From assembly GCA_905221615.1 (NCBI GenBank), contig CAJNDT010005001.1, positions 175,001-239,000 of the forward strand: 64,000 bases of DNA. The letters are read 5' to 3'. This document shows positions 41,518 through 53,091 of the stretch, piece by piece (the first letter of the stretch is position 1; each line of letters begins with the position of its first letter). The notes beneath the pieces are model-generated. The model was not told the origin of the DNA. It made no database searches and saw only the letters and a program-made list of their open reading frames with translations. The position numbers and the translations under genes were made by a program. The DNA is from Symbiodinium sp. CCMP2592 (Eukaryota > Sar > Dinophyceae > Suessiales > Symbiodiniaceae).

Positions 41518-41519
<2 letters not shown>
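41416..41519. mobile_element. Family D3 element
   Basis: TACTTGGAGGTTAAAAGTGC / CCCCCCTACCTCCAAGTA. Same tips as family D with a different interior; TA at both ends. A TA microsatellite starts at its right edge. Confidence 0.75.
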
Positions 41520-41552
<33 letters not shown>

Positions 41553-41694
41553 CAAACCCCAACAAATGAAAGCCCGCGTGCTCTGCCTTGCTGGTCAGCC
41601 AAAGAGCGCCGGTGTCTTTCGGCAGCTCTTTCAAGGCCTGCTCATCATCTTGGAAGGGTACCGGGCTCCAGGCTGGGCCTTAAAAATCAGAACA

Positions 41695-41804
41695 CCCTAA
41701 GGGTCCCGTTTACCCCAATGGTATATACTTTGGCCCCAAATTACCTAAATAGGGATGACTTTAAGGCCAAAGTATATACTATTTGGGTACATGGACCCTT
41801 AGGG
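41695..41804. mobile_element. Family M hairpin element
   Basis: CCCTAAGGGTCCCGTTTACC, ATGGTATATACTTTGGCC / GGCCAAAGTATATACTATTT, GGACCCTTAGGG. AACA on both sides (41691-94, 41805-08). A fragment resembling its right half lies at about 48788-48826. Confidence 0.8.
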
Positions 41805-42598
41805 AACAGGGCATTGGGGGCACTATGACAGAACAAAGAACCCTAACGCGCAACACCACTGCAGGGTCTCAACCTTACGGGCCATCGGTCATCAGGGTCT
41901 AGAGTTTAGTGCGGGCAGGATTCAAGGTTGAGGGTCTACGGCATGTCATGACCACAATATGGTTCGTGGAGGAGTGCGGCATCCCCCGGAGCCCTATAGA
42001 GGCTTCCCGGGGAGGGGGTTCCCCCAAACGGGTGCCACATCCCCCAGAGCCCTCTAGAGTCCTCCCAAACGGCAACTACAGCCGGTGGTAGCCATAGTGA
42101 CAGCTGAATTAGAAGCAGTAGCACAGTCACAGGCTTAGGCGTTCCCTGCACCCTAGGCTTGCCAAGCCCAAGCCGGGCTCCTAAACCTGAACTACAACGA
42201 CCCCGAAGCCTAAACTCGCTGCAACGACGCTCCGTTCTGCTGCCTGCGTCAGCGTGGCAGTAAAGCTGGGAAGGATCACCGCATCATCCTAGAGACAGTT
42301 TACGGGTGGGTGTGCGGGTTCAGCGATAGGGGTTCACAGGTTTAGAGACATAGATGCTTAAGGGCAATTGAAAAAAGTGCCCTGCACACCAGCCTTTGTT
42401 CAACGTACGAATCTAGGAGCACCCTCATGATGCACTTTTCCGACTCAGCAAAGATGCTTGGCATGTCGGGTCCTAGTGGTTGAAGTTCTCCGATAAGCGT
42501 GGGTTTGAGGTTTGGGGTTGAGCAGAACTGGGGCTTATTTGCTGGCTGTGACCTGAGAGCGAAGAACACATGAATGCAACTCGGAAGAAAGGCACAGT
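41805..42598. other. Unassigned
   Basis: A CATCCCC(C/A)GAGCCCTATAGAGG-type phrase is repeated twice near 41980-42065. Frames of 60-75 codons only. Confidence 0.25.
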
Positions 42599-42707
42599 CC
42601 CAGACCTTCCAAAATTCCTTAATTAAGGAATATACCTTAATTCATATTAGGGATCCTATTATAACTTAAGGTATATTCCTTGATTAAGTGATTTTGGAAG
42701 GTCTGGG
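42599..42707. mobile_element. Family C element
   Basis: CCCAGACCTTCCAAAATTCC / GTGATTTTGGAAGGTCTGGG. GT on both sides. Confidence 0.9.
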
Positions 42708-42890
42708 GTTTTCGACTAGCTGTGGGCAATGGCGGTACATCTAAAGCCAGCCCGGCCATGGAGAACTTGTGGGTGCGTCTTCCGGCTGAGATGACTTCAA
42801 AAGTGACTTAGTAAGTGTTAGGGTTCCTTTAAAGGACTCCTCAAAGGGATCTATAGGGGTTCCTTAAAGGGATCTATAGGGTTTAGGGGC

Positions 42891-43014
42891 TACTTAAAGG
42901 ATCATGGGCCTTAGTAACTGGGGTTATAATTAGGGTAACCATACTTATAACTACTTATAACCGAGGTTAAAGTACTTATAACCCTACTTACTAAGTCCCA
43001 CGATCCTCCAAGTA
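42891..43014 (+). mobile_element. Family D2 element
   Basis: TACTTAAAGGATCATGGGCC / GTCCCACGATCCTCCAAGTA. TA at both ends. Preceded by CCTTTAAAGG-type repeats (42826-42890). Confidence 0.8.
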
Positions 43015-43165
43015 TGCGCACCCCTAAGCCATTACTACACCTTGACTTAACGAGTGCCAACTCCCCCGCTGCTTTTTGCCACTGGGCTTGGGGATTAGCG
43101 ATCCTTGCACGACGGCCTTTTGGGTTCACCCGACTCCCTGCAGGTGCATTGCTCAAACCCTGAAC

Positions 43166-43265
43166 GGGAGTCCGAGAATAGGGTACCCTAATCTAGTACC
43201 CTAAATAGTAGGATCCTTATTATAAGGACCCCAAAATAAGGTGCCCCCGAATTTCGGAAACTCTC
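43166..43265 (+). mobile_element. Family E element
   Basis: GGGAGTCCGAGAATAGGG / AATTTCGGAAACTCTC. Flanks GAAC and AAAC agree at three of four bases. Confidence 0.75.
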
Positions 43266-43432
43266 AAACCGGTACACCCTGTTGAAGAAGAAGCTGCGAA
43301 AAGCGTGGTGGTGGAGGCTCCCCCGGTATGCAGAACACTGACCTGATCTCTACCCTACTTAAGGCTCCTTAAGGGGATCTATGGGGGTTCCTTTAAAGGG
43401 ATCCATAAGGTATCTATAGGGTTTAGGGGTTT

Positions 43433-43551
43433 ACAGTCAACCACATAAAGTTGGAAACCGGATTAAGGCCAAATAGTGCTGGGATTCCCTATACATGACT
43501 CTTAAGGATTGAGGCTATATACTGGGTTTCCAACTTTTAGGCTTCTCCTGT
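43433..43551. mobile_element. Family F element
   Basis: ACAGTCAACCACATAAAGTT with GGAAACC / GGTTTCCAACTTTTAGGC with TTCTCCTGT. Directly followed by an A element. Confidence 0.65.
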
Positions 43552-43637
43552 AAGGCTTCAAAGTAGTTCCTTTTTGATGTTCATAAAAAGAATCCTATTA
43601 GGCAAGCCCAAAGTGGAACTACTATGGAGCCTCTGGG
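43552..43637 (-). mobile_element. Family A MITE
   Basis: AAGGCTTCAAAGTAGTTCCT / AACTACTATGGAGCCTCTGGG; the left tip merges with the preceding F element. Confidence 0.7.
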
Positions 43638-44748
43638 TACTGAATCCTCAAACCACTGCTACCTTGAGAGCCCAGTGTAGTGGGTGGGGGGAAACAAATT
43701 CTTGCCTGATAGCCCCTGTCCCTGTAACAGCGAACTCTCGGTCACTTATTTGAAACTCTTGCCGTCCATGCATCTCCTCTGGCATGTGCTTGGGCCTCTA
43801 TGGCAAGATCTGTCATACCCGATCATACAGCCTTCTGCTGGGATCACTAAAGATAACACCGACAGGCTGTATCCCAGGCCTCCAGCACCAGCAAGGGTTT
43901 GCCACTCTTCGCGCATTTCCTCCAGGCCGCCCTCAGGTAGGGAACTGGTTTCCTGTTTAGGGTGTGGCATTATTATTGAGTGCCTGAGGAGAGTACATCA
44001 GTCTGATAATAGATGGTCTTACAAGTTTGCAAGGGGCTCATGTAGCTTGGAGTTTTACACAAAGGTCCGCATTCTTAATTAACTAGGGATGCCGAAAGAT
44101 GAGGACTCATCGGGAACGATCACTTGTATAATCCGTCAATTGACATGACTGCCAGTCATGCTGGTCGAGGTCTTATATGCAATGGTGAAAAGTTCAGGAA
44201 CTTGACGAACGAAAGCCGCAGTCAGCATACATACACCACAAAGACGAGGCAGCATGTGGGAGGTGACCGCCAGTTTTGCAACTGTCCGCCCAAACCTCAT
44301 GGCCAACGATCTGAACCGCCGAAAAATGGAAAGGTGACGCAACAATAGTGATTTGTGTGTTCGGTAGGTGACATGGACCACCAAGGAGCTGGGAACTTAT
44401 AACTGACCAAGGCAGATTTTCAGACAAGCAGCAGGTGCGAAGCACAGCAACCCCTCTCGCCCGGCGACATTGCGATTGTTTTCCTCGAGCATTGCTTCGC
44501 GATCTTTAAAAGGTCGAAATGAGCTGAAAGACTGCAAGTAAGCCCTACCTACACCAAAACCCGCATGTTGTTCAAAAATCGGTTTAGGGTTTAGGGTGAT
44601 TCAAAAAGGAGTTGGGGATGTCGGCTTGAAGTCGTTGGCAGCTTCAGTGCCACGACAGCAACTCCTGGCAAGAGAAGGTCCTAGCCCAAAAGAGGTTGAG
44701 CGTTCATTCATCGTAAAACTATGTGTGTATGTATAAACAAATGAAAAA
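43638..44748. other. Repeat-poor stretch with unassigned frames
   Basis: 43684-44082 is open for 132 codons on the plus strand and 43746-43970 on the minus strand; 44124-44445 is open on both. Nothing recognisable. Relative lack of repeats makes exons possible. Confidence 0.25.
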
Positions 44749-44751
44749 TGA

Positions 44752-44790
<39 letters not shown>

Positions 44791-44793
44791 CAC
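44749..44793. repeat. (TA)n microsatellite
   Basis: TA tract with one TG step. Confidence 0.9.
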
Positions 44794-44947
44794 ACCTTTC
44801 TGATTGTGCACCACAACAGGTCAAAGGTTCAAGATTGCCTAGCCAGCCCCTCACGGCTTCTGAGAAGAATGCAGCTTGGAGAGTCTCAACCCGCTTTGGG
44901 ATTCTGGGGTTTCTTTTGGCAAACCGCGGCTCAATCCCTAGAGGGCC

Positions 44948-45066
44948 TACTTGGAGGCCCTTTTGACTTGGTAAGTCTACTACTTAGTATCCCCTAGAAA
45001 CCCCATTATAATCCCCATAACCCACCTTACTAACCCTACTTACTAAGTCAAAAGGGCCTCCAAGTA
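44948..45066 (-). mobile_element. Family D element
   Basis: TACTTGGAGGCCCTTTTGAC / GTCAAAAGGGCCTCCAAGTA; contains a 3-base TAC duplication (CTACTACTTAG). TA at both ends. Confidence 0.9.
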
Positions 45067-45119
45067 GGGACCACTAGGCCCCCATAAAAGCATATTCCGA
45101 AACCCTAATTAGATCCAGA

Positions 45120-45400
45120 GCCCCGAACATGCCTCAACCCTAAACGCACCCAAACTCCCATCCCGAAACCCCAACTAGACCCTCAGCCCTAAACCCTAAT
45201 CATTCCAAGATTCCTTAACCTCAAGCCATAGTGCTAAACCAGATCCAAACCTCTAAACACTTAAACCAATCTTCAGCATGTTCTACCTTCGTAAACATAG
45301 ACCCGATGCCCTAACCCGGAAAACCGAATCCTAAGTTCTTATTCCTAGGCCCTAAACTTTAAATACTAGGCCCCACATTCTGTAGCCCTAAGCCCTACAT
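45120..45400 (-). repeat. Degenerate telomere-type block
   Basis: Scattered CCCTAAAC, CCCTAATC and GCCCTAAGCCC variants. No gene seen. Confidence 0.5.
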
Positions 45401-45509
45401 GTATTCTGAAGTTGCATCAAGGCTTCTCGCGATACCAGTGGAACATCTGGGCCAGTCTCGCCGTGCTCCATTTCCGGACCTTGCGCTCTGCCGGGCTTCG
45501 AGTTAAGTA

Positions 45510-45591
45510 AGTAGGGGTTCCTTTAAAGGGGTCCTAAAAGGGATCTATAGGGGTTCCTTAAAGGGATCTATAGGGTTTAGGGTTTAGGGGT
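45510..45591. repeat. CCTTTAAAGGG / GGGATCTATAGGG repeats
   Basis: GTTCCTTTAAAGGGGTCC and two GGGATCTATAGGG steps leading into a TTTAGGG motif, as upstream of 42891. Confidence 0.6.
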
Positions 45592-45715
45592 TACTTGGAG
45601 GCCCTGTTGACTTAGTAAGTCTACTTAGTATCCCCTAGAAACCCCATTATAATCCCCATAACCCACCTTACTAACCCTACTTACTAACTTACTAAGTCAA
45701 AAGGGCCTCCAAGTA
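45592..45715 (-). mobile_element. Family D element
   Basis: TACTTGGAGGCCCTGTTGAC / GTCAAAAGGGCCTCCAAGTA; internal TTACTAAC duplication near the right arm. TA at both ends. Confidence 0.9.
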
Positions 45716-46199
45716 GGGTTTAGGGATTAGAGTGGAGGGTAAACTTACATCATAATTAGGGCTCAGGGCTTGTAGGGATTATGGTTGAGGGTAAACTTGC
45801 ATCATCACAACGTGTTGAGAGTTTAGAGGGCTCAATGAAGGGGCATGAATATGTAGCTACACGGCCTATATTCTGCCGTTTCGGGTTTTACAGCAAATTT
45901 CACGGAGGAAAAAAATGTCAGGGCGGCACGCTCTCATACGTCCAGGTGCCATCAAAGCGATGTCTACCACTGAGCCTCTCTTTTGAGAAGCGGACTAGAC
46001 CTACTCCGCCAATAAGCCACAGAAGTAGAAGGTTAAACTTTCCGATTCCTACTAAGCTATAAGAACCCAAAAAGTTTAAAGGTTGGGTATTGGGGATCTA
46101 ATGTAGATAAACCTTAAACCCCGAGCGCTAAGTCGCAGAGAGCATGACGTTCTTACTCAAGGGGTCCACGGGCTGAGCACAAGGCTTGGAGGCATACCT
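45716..46199. other. Unassigned frame
   Basis: 45781-46062 is open for 93 codons, varied composition, no domain recognised. Confidence 0.25.
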
Positions 46200-46321
46200 T
46201 TGGGGCCTTAAGAATTAGAAAAGGGTACCTTTGGTGTCGTAATAATTAGAAAAGGGTTTGGGGGTACATTATACCATGAATAAGGAAAAAGAACCCACTA
46301 CAGTAGTATTTAGCTTTGGAC
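46200..46321 (+). mobile_element. Family R element with duplicated left arm
   Basis: The left-arm phrase TTAAGAATTAGAAAAGGGTA is repeated as TAATAATTAGAAAAGGGTTT. The right arm is poorly preserved. Confidence 0.5.
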
Positions 46322-46442
46322 ATTCGAGTTGCAGGCTTCGTCGTGCTGAGCAGCCACTCACCAACGACCCTGCGACCAAACGGTTGGGGTTTAGGGTTTA
46401 GGGTTTAGGCCTAAACTTGCAGCTTCGTGGCCACATCCTTCT

Positions 46443-46577
46443 CTGGAATCTTTGTCTCCTGGCGCTAAGTTAGCAAATCGCATCCGAGAGGCCTGTCAGA
46501 TGGGCGTCAACAACAAGAATCACGCTGCGGAGGGCTTTGAACTCATAACTACCGCAATGAACCACCGGGAATAGTAA
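46443..46577 (+). CDS. Exon-like island, unknown protein
   Basis: Reads LESLSPGAKLANRIREACQM followed by GVNNKNHAAEGFELITTAMNHRE and a TAG. Amphipathic, non-repetitive and unlike surrounding text, so probably a terminal exon or exon remnant. Family unknown. Confidence 0.3.
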
Positions 46578-46854
46578 CAACAAAGGCTCGTCATAGTACC
46601 GAAACCCCTCAATCCATGCCCTCTGTCTCTCCAGTCAGCTTGTCCGGAGCATGATTCCCGAGGACTCAAGAACTCACGCCGAAAGTCCTTGCCATTGACA
46701 GCCGACAGACGCTGCATTTTCAGCCAGGGCGCATTCCTTCAATGCACATGGCTTGCGGTAAGAAGCTGGGGCCCTTCGCCCTAAACCAGGGGGCATTCCT
46801 TGAAGTTGGGCGGTTATGGGCTTAAAATGCTTAGCCGGTGCGTGGTACAGGAAA

Positions 46855-46967
46855 CCCAGCAGACCTTCCAAACTCCCTTGATGAGGGAATATACCTTAAA
46901 TCATAGTAGGATGCCTGATATGAATTAAGGTGTATTCACTTAATTGAGGGATTTCGAAAGGTCTGTG
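46855..46967. mobile_element. Family C element
   Basis: CCCAGCAGACCTTCCAAACT (with a 3-base insertion in the tip) / GGGATTTCGAAAGGTCTGTG. AA on both sides. Confidence 0.85.
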
Positions 46968-47105
46968 AACCCTAAACCCTAATTACACCCTCATCCCTAT
47001 AAACCCTATAGATCCCTTAGAGGCACCCTTGGAGTACCCTTTGAAGGAACCCTAGCAACCCCTTAGAGGGCTGCAACCCCCCGGCTTTCTCTGAGAAGCC
47101 TCCTC

Positions 47106-47297
47106 CGGTTGATGATATGAATCCTGCATTACCCATAGTAAAGAATATACCATAATTCCCATAGTTTACCCTAAGGCTCCAAAGTAGGTCCTTTTTGGGG
47201 TGCATTATAGAATCCTATAAGGTAATCCCAAAAAGGAACTACTATGGAGCCTTAGGGTAAGGCCATTAAGGTAATGCAGGATTTATATTATCAACCG
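47106..47297. mobile_element. Family B element carrying a nested A element
   Basis: CGGTTGATGATATGAATCCT / AGGATTTATATTATCAACCG. The host phrase CCATAGTTTAAGGCCATT (intact at 21400) is split by the A element at 47169-47257. Confidence 0.95.
47169..47257 (-). mobile_element. Family A MITE nested in B
   Basis: CCCTAAGGCTCCAAAGTAG / CTACTATGGAGCCTTAGGG. Removing it plus one TA restores GTTTAAGG exactly, proving a TA duplication. Confidence 0.97.
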
Positions 47298-47355
47298 TCT
47301 CTCAACCACTTTCGGCCCTGTGGGCTCTTGTGGGAAGCAGAGAGGGAGCTTCCTA

Positions 47356-47613
47356 CAACTAGGGGTTCCTTCGGAGGGATCCTTGAAAGCTAAAGGGATC
47401 CTTACAGGCATCTACAAGAGTTGAGTTCTATAAAGGGTTTAGGGTTTAGAGTAGCTTGTTTTGGGGGTTTCTTTCAAGGGATCATTCCTTAAAGGGATCT
47501 ATAAGGGTTTAGGGTTTAGAGCTTCCGAAAACGAGGGGTTCCTTTGAAGGGATCCCTTAAAGGGATCGTTCAAGGATTTCCTTTTTAAGGGATCTATAAG
47601 GGTTTAGGGTTTA
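47356..47613. repeat. CCTT(T)AAAGGGATC repeat cluster
   Basis: Several variants of GGGTTCCTT(C/T)GAAGGGATCC and TTAAAGGGATCTATAAGGG, ending in TTTAGGG motifs and then a reversed E element. Confidence 0.6.
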
Positions 47614-47711
47614 GAGTTACCGAAAATTAGGGGGAGCCTATCTTGGGGTCCGTATAGTAAGGATCCTACTATTCAGAGTACTATAATAGGGTGCCCTATT
47701 TTCGGAAACTC
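47614..47711 (-). mobile_element. Family E element (reverse orientation)
   Basis: GAGTTACCGAAAATTAGGGG / GCCCTATTTTCGGAAACTC, core GGATCCTACTATTCAGAG. Confidence 0.75.
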
Positions 47712-48004
47712 ATAAATCGCAACATCAAGGATCTTTCTGAGAGTCTCGTTTCGTCTGAAACTCAAAAACTCTGCCAGGCATGGAACGGATGCAGCACCCC
47801 AACAGCCCAACAACTCAACTCGGCACTGGCACCAGATTTCTCCAAACGTCGCGAGACTAAGCGTGCGAGCGTGACTGGTTTCTTCAATTCCGTCAGCCCT
47901 GGACATTCTACGTTGCTCTAGTCACTTCTTGCTGACATGGCAATGGAACTACTCCTAGTTGTCACGCGTGACGCTTGCTACTCAGCGCTGTGTCTAGACA
48001 CGTT
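47712..48004. other. Both-strand open segment
   Basis: 47691-47921 plus and 47673-47906 minus are both open with protein-like composition. Cannot choose; one may be an exon. Confidence 0.25.
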
Positions 48005-48307
48005 ATGAGTCTTCCTCCTCCTACTGCTGCATGTACTACGGGCACCACCACGACCAACTACCGTTGTCAACGGATTGCACCTCAGCACGCAACTCGCCCA
48101 TGTCTCAACCTCGCAGATCCTGAAACCCAGGCCTATTCATGTTCTTCTGCAGCGCAGTGTAGCGATCTGGCCTGTTATCCTGAGGCTCAGAACTGTACTT
48201 TCGCCACTGCGCTCTCGGTTTCGGGTCTGAAGGGGCTTATAGGTTCATGTGTGACGCTTTCACCCTTGCGCAAGCACCAGCCGTCGGGCAAGGTTCAGTG
48301 CTTCTAA
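48005..48307 (+). CDS. Cysteine-containing open frame, unknown
   Basis: 100 codons from an ATG, Thr-rich at the start (TTGTTTTNYRC), then CSSAAQCSDLACYPEAQNC, suggesting a small Cys-rich or secreted module. No signal peptide is visible. Family not recognised; it may be an exon rather than a complete gene. Confidence 0.25.
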   Translation: MSLPPPTAACTTGTTTTNYRCQRIAPQHATRPCLNLADPETQAYSCSSAAQCSDLACYPEAQNCTFATALSVSGLKGLIGSCVTLSPLRKHQPSGKVQCF

Positions 48308-49289
48308 AGAGTCGAAAACGCAGATGCAGAGTCAAAGTGCGACAATGCGGGGATATTATGCCGAGCTCGCAAGACTAATGTGCTCATCTGCGTCCGGTAG
48401 GTACTGGTGAAGGCTTTACATGTGAAGCTGCTAGAACATTCATGTCTGCAAACATCCAGAGAAAACTCAGTTGAATCTGGACATCGGTGTCATGGGGGGT
48501 CCAGCCGCAAAGTAGACTCCAGCGGGGTAGGTGCTGTGCCCTGTACCGTTTCGAAGGCCGCAAGGTAGCAGGGTATGCCTAAATCATGCTCCATAAGCCC
48601 AAAGTAAAACTCAACCCCATCAAACATAAACATTCACTAAACCTTGAAATTCAGCCCAAAGCCCAAAAGCCCAATGCCTCGACCCCAATTGCTCCTAAAC
48701 CCTGAACCATGAGTGAAACCCCAAACTGTGCCTATATAGTATATATACAGTCCCCTTAACTTCGTTTCCAAAACAGGTACGTACTTGAGGGCCAAAATGT
48801 CTACTATGTGGGTACATGGACCTTAGGATGTAGGAAAGCTTCCAGGTTGATCACCACGGCCCGCATACCCCGGAGCCTGCACGCCAGCGGCACCGGCGGT
48901 GACACGGGGGAATGGCTCTCAAGGTTCGGTGGTGCTCGGGGTTTAGGACTTAGTTTTCAACTAGTATTAGTATTAGTCTTAGTATTAGTATGAGTGTTAA
49001 TATGAGTATTAGTATTCATAATAGTATTAATATTAGTATTCCTCTGGATAGCATAAAAAGGAGGACTACCATCAGGGTTCTATATAAGGGTTACTGCAAG
49101 GGTTCTCAAAAAGGCCACCAGGTACCCATGCCAGGGTTCCATGCACCACCGTGTGTTGCCGCCAGCTCACTGGAACTGGCATGAAGGAACCATGACTCAG
49201 AAACGGAACCATAACTACAGTAAGTACAGATAAAATGAGGGTCTTAGTGATTAGTCGGAATGGGGTTCTGGGGTATGCTACCGTATGAC
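48308..49289. other. Non-coding; TAGTAT hexanucleotide tract
   Basis: 48958-49045 is a degenerate (TAGTAT)n run. The rest shows no gene. Confidence 0.4.
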
Positions 49290-49390
49290 TTAGAAGCTGC
49301 CCCCACCCTGTAATAGTCACTATAAGGATTATATTCGCGCCCTACTCTATTCCTATTATACCACTATTTCATGGTGGGGGCAGCTTCTAA
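49290..49390. mobile_element. Family H (hAT-like) MITE
   Basis: TTAGAAGCTGCCCCCACCCT / CATGGTGGGGGCAGCTTCTAA. Flanking octamers CGTATGAC (49282-89) and TGTATGAC (49391-98) agree at seven of eight bases. Confidence 0.9.
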
Positions 49391-50300
49391 TGTATGACTA
49401 CAGCAAGGAATCCTGAGGAATGATACTGGCAAGTCCTGTCCTGCTTGCTCTTCAAAGCCATGACGGTCCCTAAGGCATGCGTCTCAGCTAAGAGAATTCG
49501 AAAAACTCCGCAGAGAATCCCTAAACTCTACTAAACCCTAATTATAAAACCGTCTCTGAAGGCTACATGCTAGTTATAGCAACAATAAACGGTGTAGGAT
49601 AAAAAACCGCGTACCGTGAACTAATCCCAGAAGCTGCAAACCGAAAGAACTCCTGAAGCCGTACACATTAAGAAGCCGTACACATTAAGCTTATCCGCAA
49701 CTCCTACACCCCCAATTCACAGCCCTAACCCTAAACAATAAACCTCGCCTGGGAGAGGGCTTCATTGCCTTGGCCGGCTTTGCGATGGTCCTTAGTTTCT
49801 GGGCCGGTTTAGGGCTCAGGGTGTAGGGTTTATAGGGTTTAATGTGAAGCTTAACATGTGAGGCTAAGGGGGTTGCAGGTTTGAGGCTTTTTGTTTTGTA
49901 CACGTACGGACTTCCAAAGTACCCTGCAACAGTAACATTCCATATATCTACATATATATATATACAACCCTCTATATATATATATATATATATATATTAT
50001 GTATATACACTAACATGACGGGTTCAGGTCTACGCCACGTTGGGGTACACGGAATCTCACAGATCTACGGCTATGTACGGTCGGGTCAGTTTAAAGGTTC
50101 AGGAAGTCGTAAGGTGGCGAAAGGCCCTATCAATCTACCAAGCGGCGTACTTACAGGGGTTTTGGGTTTACGATGGTTTAGGGGTGTAGGGATCTAGGGT
50201 TTAGATGACTCAGGTCCATGTATGTTACTATCATGGAATTTGAGTTTGTTCCCCAAAACCATGATAAGGATGGTTTTTGGGCCTAGTTCCACGGTGGTAA
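49391..50300. other. Non-coding; TA microsatellites
   Basis: 49945-50000 contains two TA tracts. No gene recognised. Confidence 0.35.
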
Positions 50301-51289
50301 CAATTAGAACAGGGTTTGGGGGGTACTCGATGGTATTACGTACTACTACTCTCAAGGGAGTGCAAGGGAATACTATTACTCATGACTCCGACCAATATTG
50401 TGGAGGATCAGGGATCTTGGCAAGTGTGCTGACATCCTATGGCTACATTGCCTTTCAATGATGTTTGAATTCACTAGGAGTGTCGTCTCCCGAATTATGA
50501 TTAACCACAAGCTTACAGCGAAGCTGTACTCGTCAAAATATAACCACTGGCAAAACCCCAAGCCCTAAACGTGCTGAAACCCTGCAGCACCTATAATTTT
50601 TGAATCCTCAGAAGTTCTTAACAACCAAACACCTCATCTTCTGCTGACCAGCATCTTCGTCACCTTGCGACCAGCTTTTGTCCCTGCTTTCATCACTCTC
50701 TGAGATGCTCCTTTGGCCTCACCATGACGAGGTTGGAGTCCCTAGAGGGCTCCTTCGACGTTGCTTTAGCATCATGCTTTCCACAATGGTTTAGGTTTTC
50801 TTTGTTAGGGGTTTGGGTTTAGAGCATGAGGCAGTTTTGGGGTTGGGTGGAGCTTTCACTTCGGATAACCACTTTAGAGCCTCAGGCCTTATGCAGGTCT
50901 CCTGAAACACCTGCTGAAACATATGCATAATTAGACTCTTCTTCAAAAACCAGGCACAAAGTTCAAACTTTCTTAAGATAGACCAAGCATCTAAGGCCAA
51001 CATGTGCAAAGTTCTCCCATTGGCTATCTAAGTTGAAGCATCACTGAAACCCGGAAGCCCAGACCACGCCCTCTCTCCCTTGACAAGAAAATCTTACATG
51101 CATTGTCGGATTGGCCTTTGCCACAGCTTTCTGCTTCATCACCATGGCAAGGGAGAGGTGGCAGGGTGCCGCGAGCTCTGCGCCACAACAGCTGCACAGC
51201 AATAGGGTCTTCCAAGATCCTAGACACTGACCTTGGAAAAGCAAAGGGTGAGGTTTAGGACCTGGGCTTTAGGGGCTCAGGGCTCAGAG
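50301..51289. other. Unassigned; coding-like patches
   Basis: A half R element lies near 50300. 50640-50790 (minus) and 51040-51244 (either strand) have protein-like composition without a recognised domain. Confidence 0.2.
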
Positions 51290-51353
51290 ATTTTCCCTCC
51301 TACTTGGCAAGGACGAGCCTTGCAGGGTAGCTCCAAGAAACATGTGACAAGGG
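51290..51353 (+). repeat. Dispersed repeat S, copy 4
   Basis: TTTTCCCTCCTACTTGGC, AAGGACGAGCCTTGCAGGGT (the middle AGCCCGCA is shortened), ending GACAAGGGC. Confidence 0.6.
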
Positions 51354-52319
51354 CTACGGTGTCAGGGTTTAGGGGTTGGGGTTGAAGCCCACAGTCACCC
51401 TCAGCTCCATGTCTGTTCACCGCCACATCCCTACCCAGCGATTGCCCAGTGCACCCGGCACGGCGGCAGAAGACCCCGAATGTTTCAGGCTTTGGGTTGA
51501 TAACTTAGGGTTCGACTGGCAAACTCGCTCCAGCGTTGACATTTAAGGGTTCTGGGCTTCAGGATGCTTTTGTGGCTGTGATGACCCTGGCTTATACTTT
51601 AGGGTTTAGGGAACTGCCTACTAGAACCCGAACCCTCCAAACCTCTGACCCGAACAAAAGTTGAGGCTATGCGGTCACGCAAGTGTGATGGACTTAGCGT
51701 CGCGGTTTAGGGTTTAGGAGAGTTATGATCCAGACACTGGACTGGGCGTGAAGGAACCCGACAAGGCATGCTGCTTAAGAGGCGAACGGTTTGCCTAACC
51801 CTTGCGTAGCCCTGAGCTCAAGTCTAACCAGAAAAGAAAGATTTCCCTGACATGAACCTGAATCTCCAAGGAAACCTTGCTGACTCTCCTGTCCCTAAAC
51901 CCTGCGCCACAAACCCCCAAAACAGGCATCCCTACATTCAGTATTGCTGGTCATGATTTCTTTCCCTCTCACTTTCCTTATGAAACACAAAGGGACCTAA
52001 ACCCTAAACCCTGCCCCTCTAAGGCTCTTACTGCTCGGCTTCCCAGACTGCCCCAAAGCTTCCCATGCCTTGCAATCCAAAGAAGCGTGCTGGTACAGGT
52101 CTCTACAATGTGTGTTGGGGTGTTAACAACCAGAATAGGGCCAGGAGGTTCGGCATAGTTCTTATGTTACTAATATTACGGAACCCTCCGGCATGACGTG
52201 GGACCCTCATCACGGCGTCTATTATACGTACTTATCAAGACGGATTTCTTGGCACAGGCTCTGCAGAGTTCTTTTTGCGTCCGAATCTTCGACAAACTCT
52301 TGGGCATGCTCTAGCTGTA
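51354..52319. other. Non-coding, no gene seen
   Basis: TTTAGGG-type text and a possible half R element near 52118. Confidence 0.3.
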
Positions 52320-52409
52320 CCCAGAGGCTCCATGGTAGTTGCTTTTGGGATTCCCTTAAAGGATTCATTGATATGAACCCCAAAAAGGAACTACTTTGGA
52401 GCCTTAGGG
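52320..52409 (+). mobile_element. Family A MITE
   Basis: CCCAGAGGCTCCATGGTAG / CTACTTTGGAGCCTTAGGG. TA on both sides. Confidence 0.88.
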
Positions 52410-52497
52410 TAGCTCCGAAGACAGGCTCCAAGCTCCAAAACCAAGATCTGGAGCCTCAAAGCCCGAGGATCGTTGAACCGGTAAACTCCATGCGCTT

Positions 52498-52606
52498 CCC
52501 AGAGACTCCAATACGCCTTAATTAAGGAATATTCCTTAAATCATATTAGAGATCCTACTATAATTTAAGGTATATTCCTTAATTAAGGGATATTGGAGTC
52601 TCTGGG
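52498..52606. mobile_element. Family N element (C relative)
   Basis: CCCAGAGACTCCAATACGCC / GGGATATTGGAGTCTCTGGG, sharing the CCTTAATTAAGGAATAT interior with family C. TT on both sides. Confidence 0.9.
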
Positions 52607-53091
52607 TTAGCCCTGGTTCGGACCAAAACTCTCTGGGAAGCTGAAACTGGGCAACAAACATCACCTAAAGCCTGAAGCCTAATCCTGAACCCTCTGCCCT
52701 GAACTGCAAGCCCCAAGAAGAACTCCTGCTCATACTATTTGAGGAGCCTATAAAGGCGCACAGAAGCGTGCAGAGCACTGGGCAAACCATGGCTAAACAC
52801 AAATTTCAAAGCCCTACGAACCCCAAGAAGACGAGACCGAGGATCGCTTCTTTGAGCACGAAATTTTACAGTAGGGGGGTGTAGGATTTGGGGGACTACA
52901 GGGGCGCAACTTCGCATTTTTTCGATGCCTGAAGTTTATACGCCTAGACTTGACCTAGGCAACTTCAGAGAGATTCTTTAAGATCCGCTGGAACGGCTCT
53001 GCTTGTATGCACCAACATCGATTCCCAACCTTCCATAGCACAAGGTTCCAGTCTCGACCCCTTGTTCCCCAACCCCCATTGCCAAAAACAA
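52607..53091. other. Non-coding, no gene seen
   Basis: Short frames only. Confidence 0.3.
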
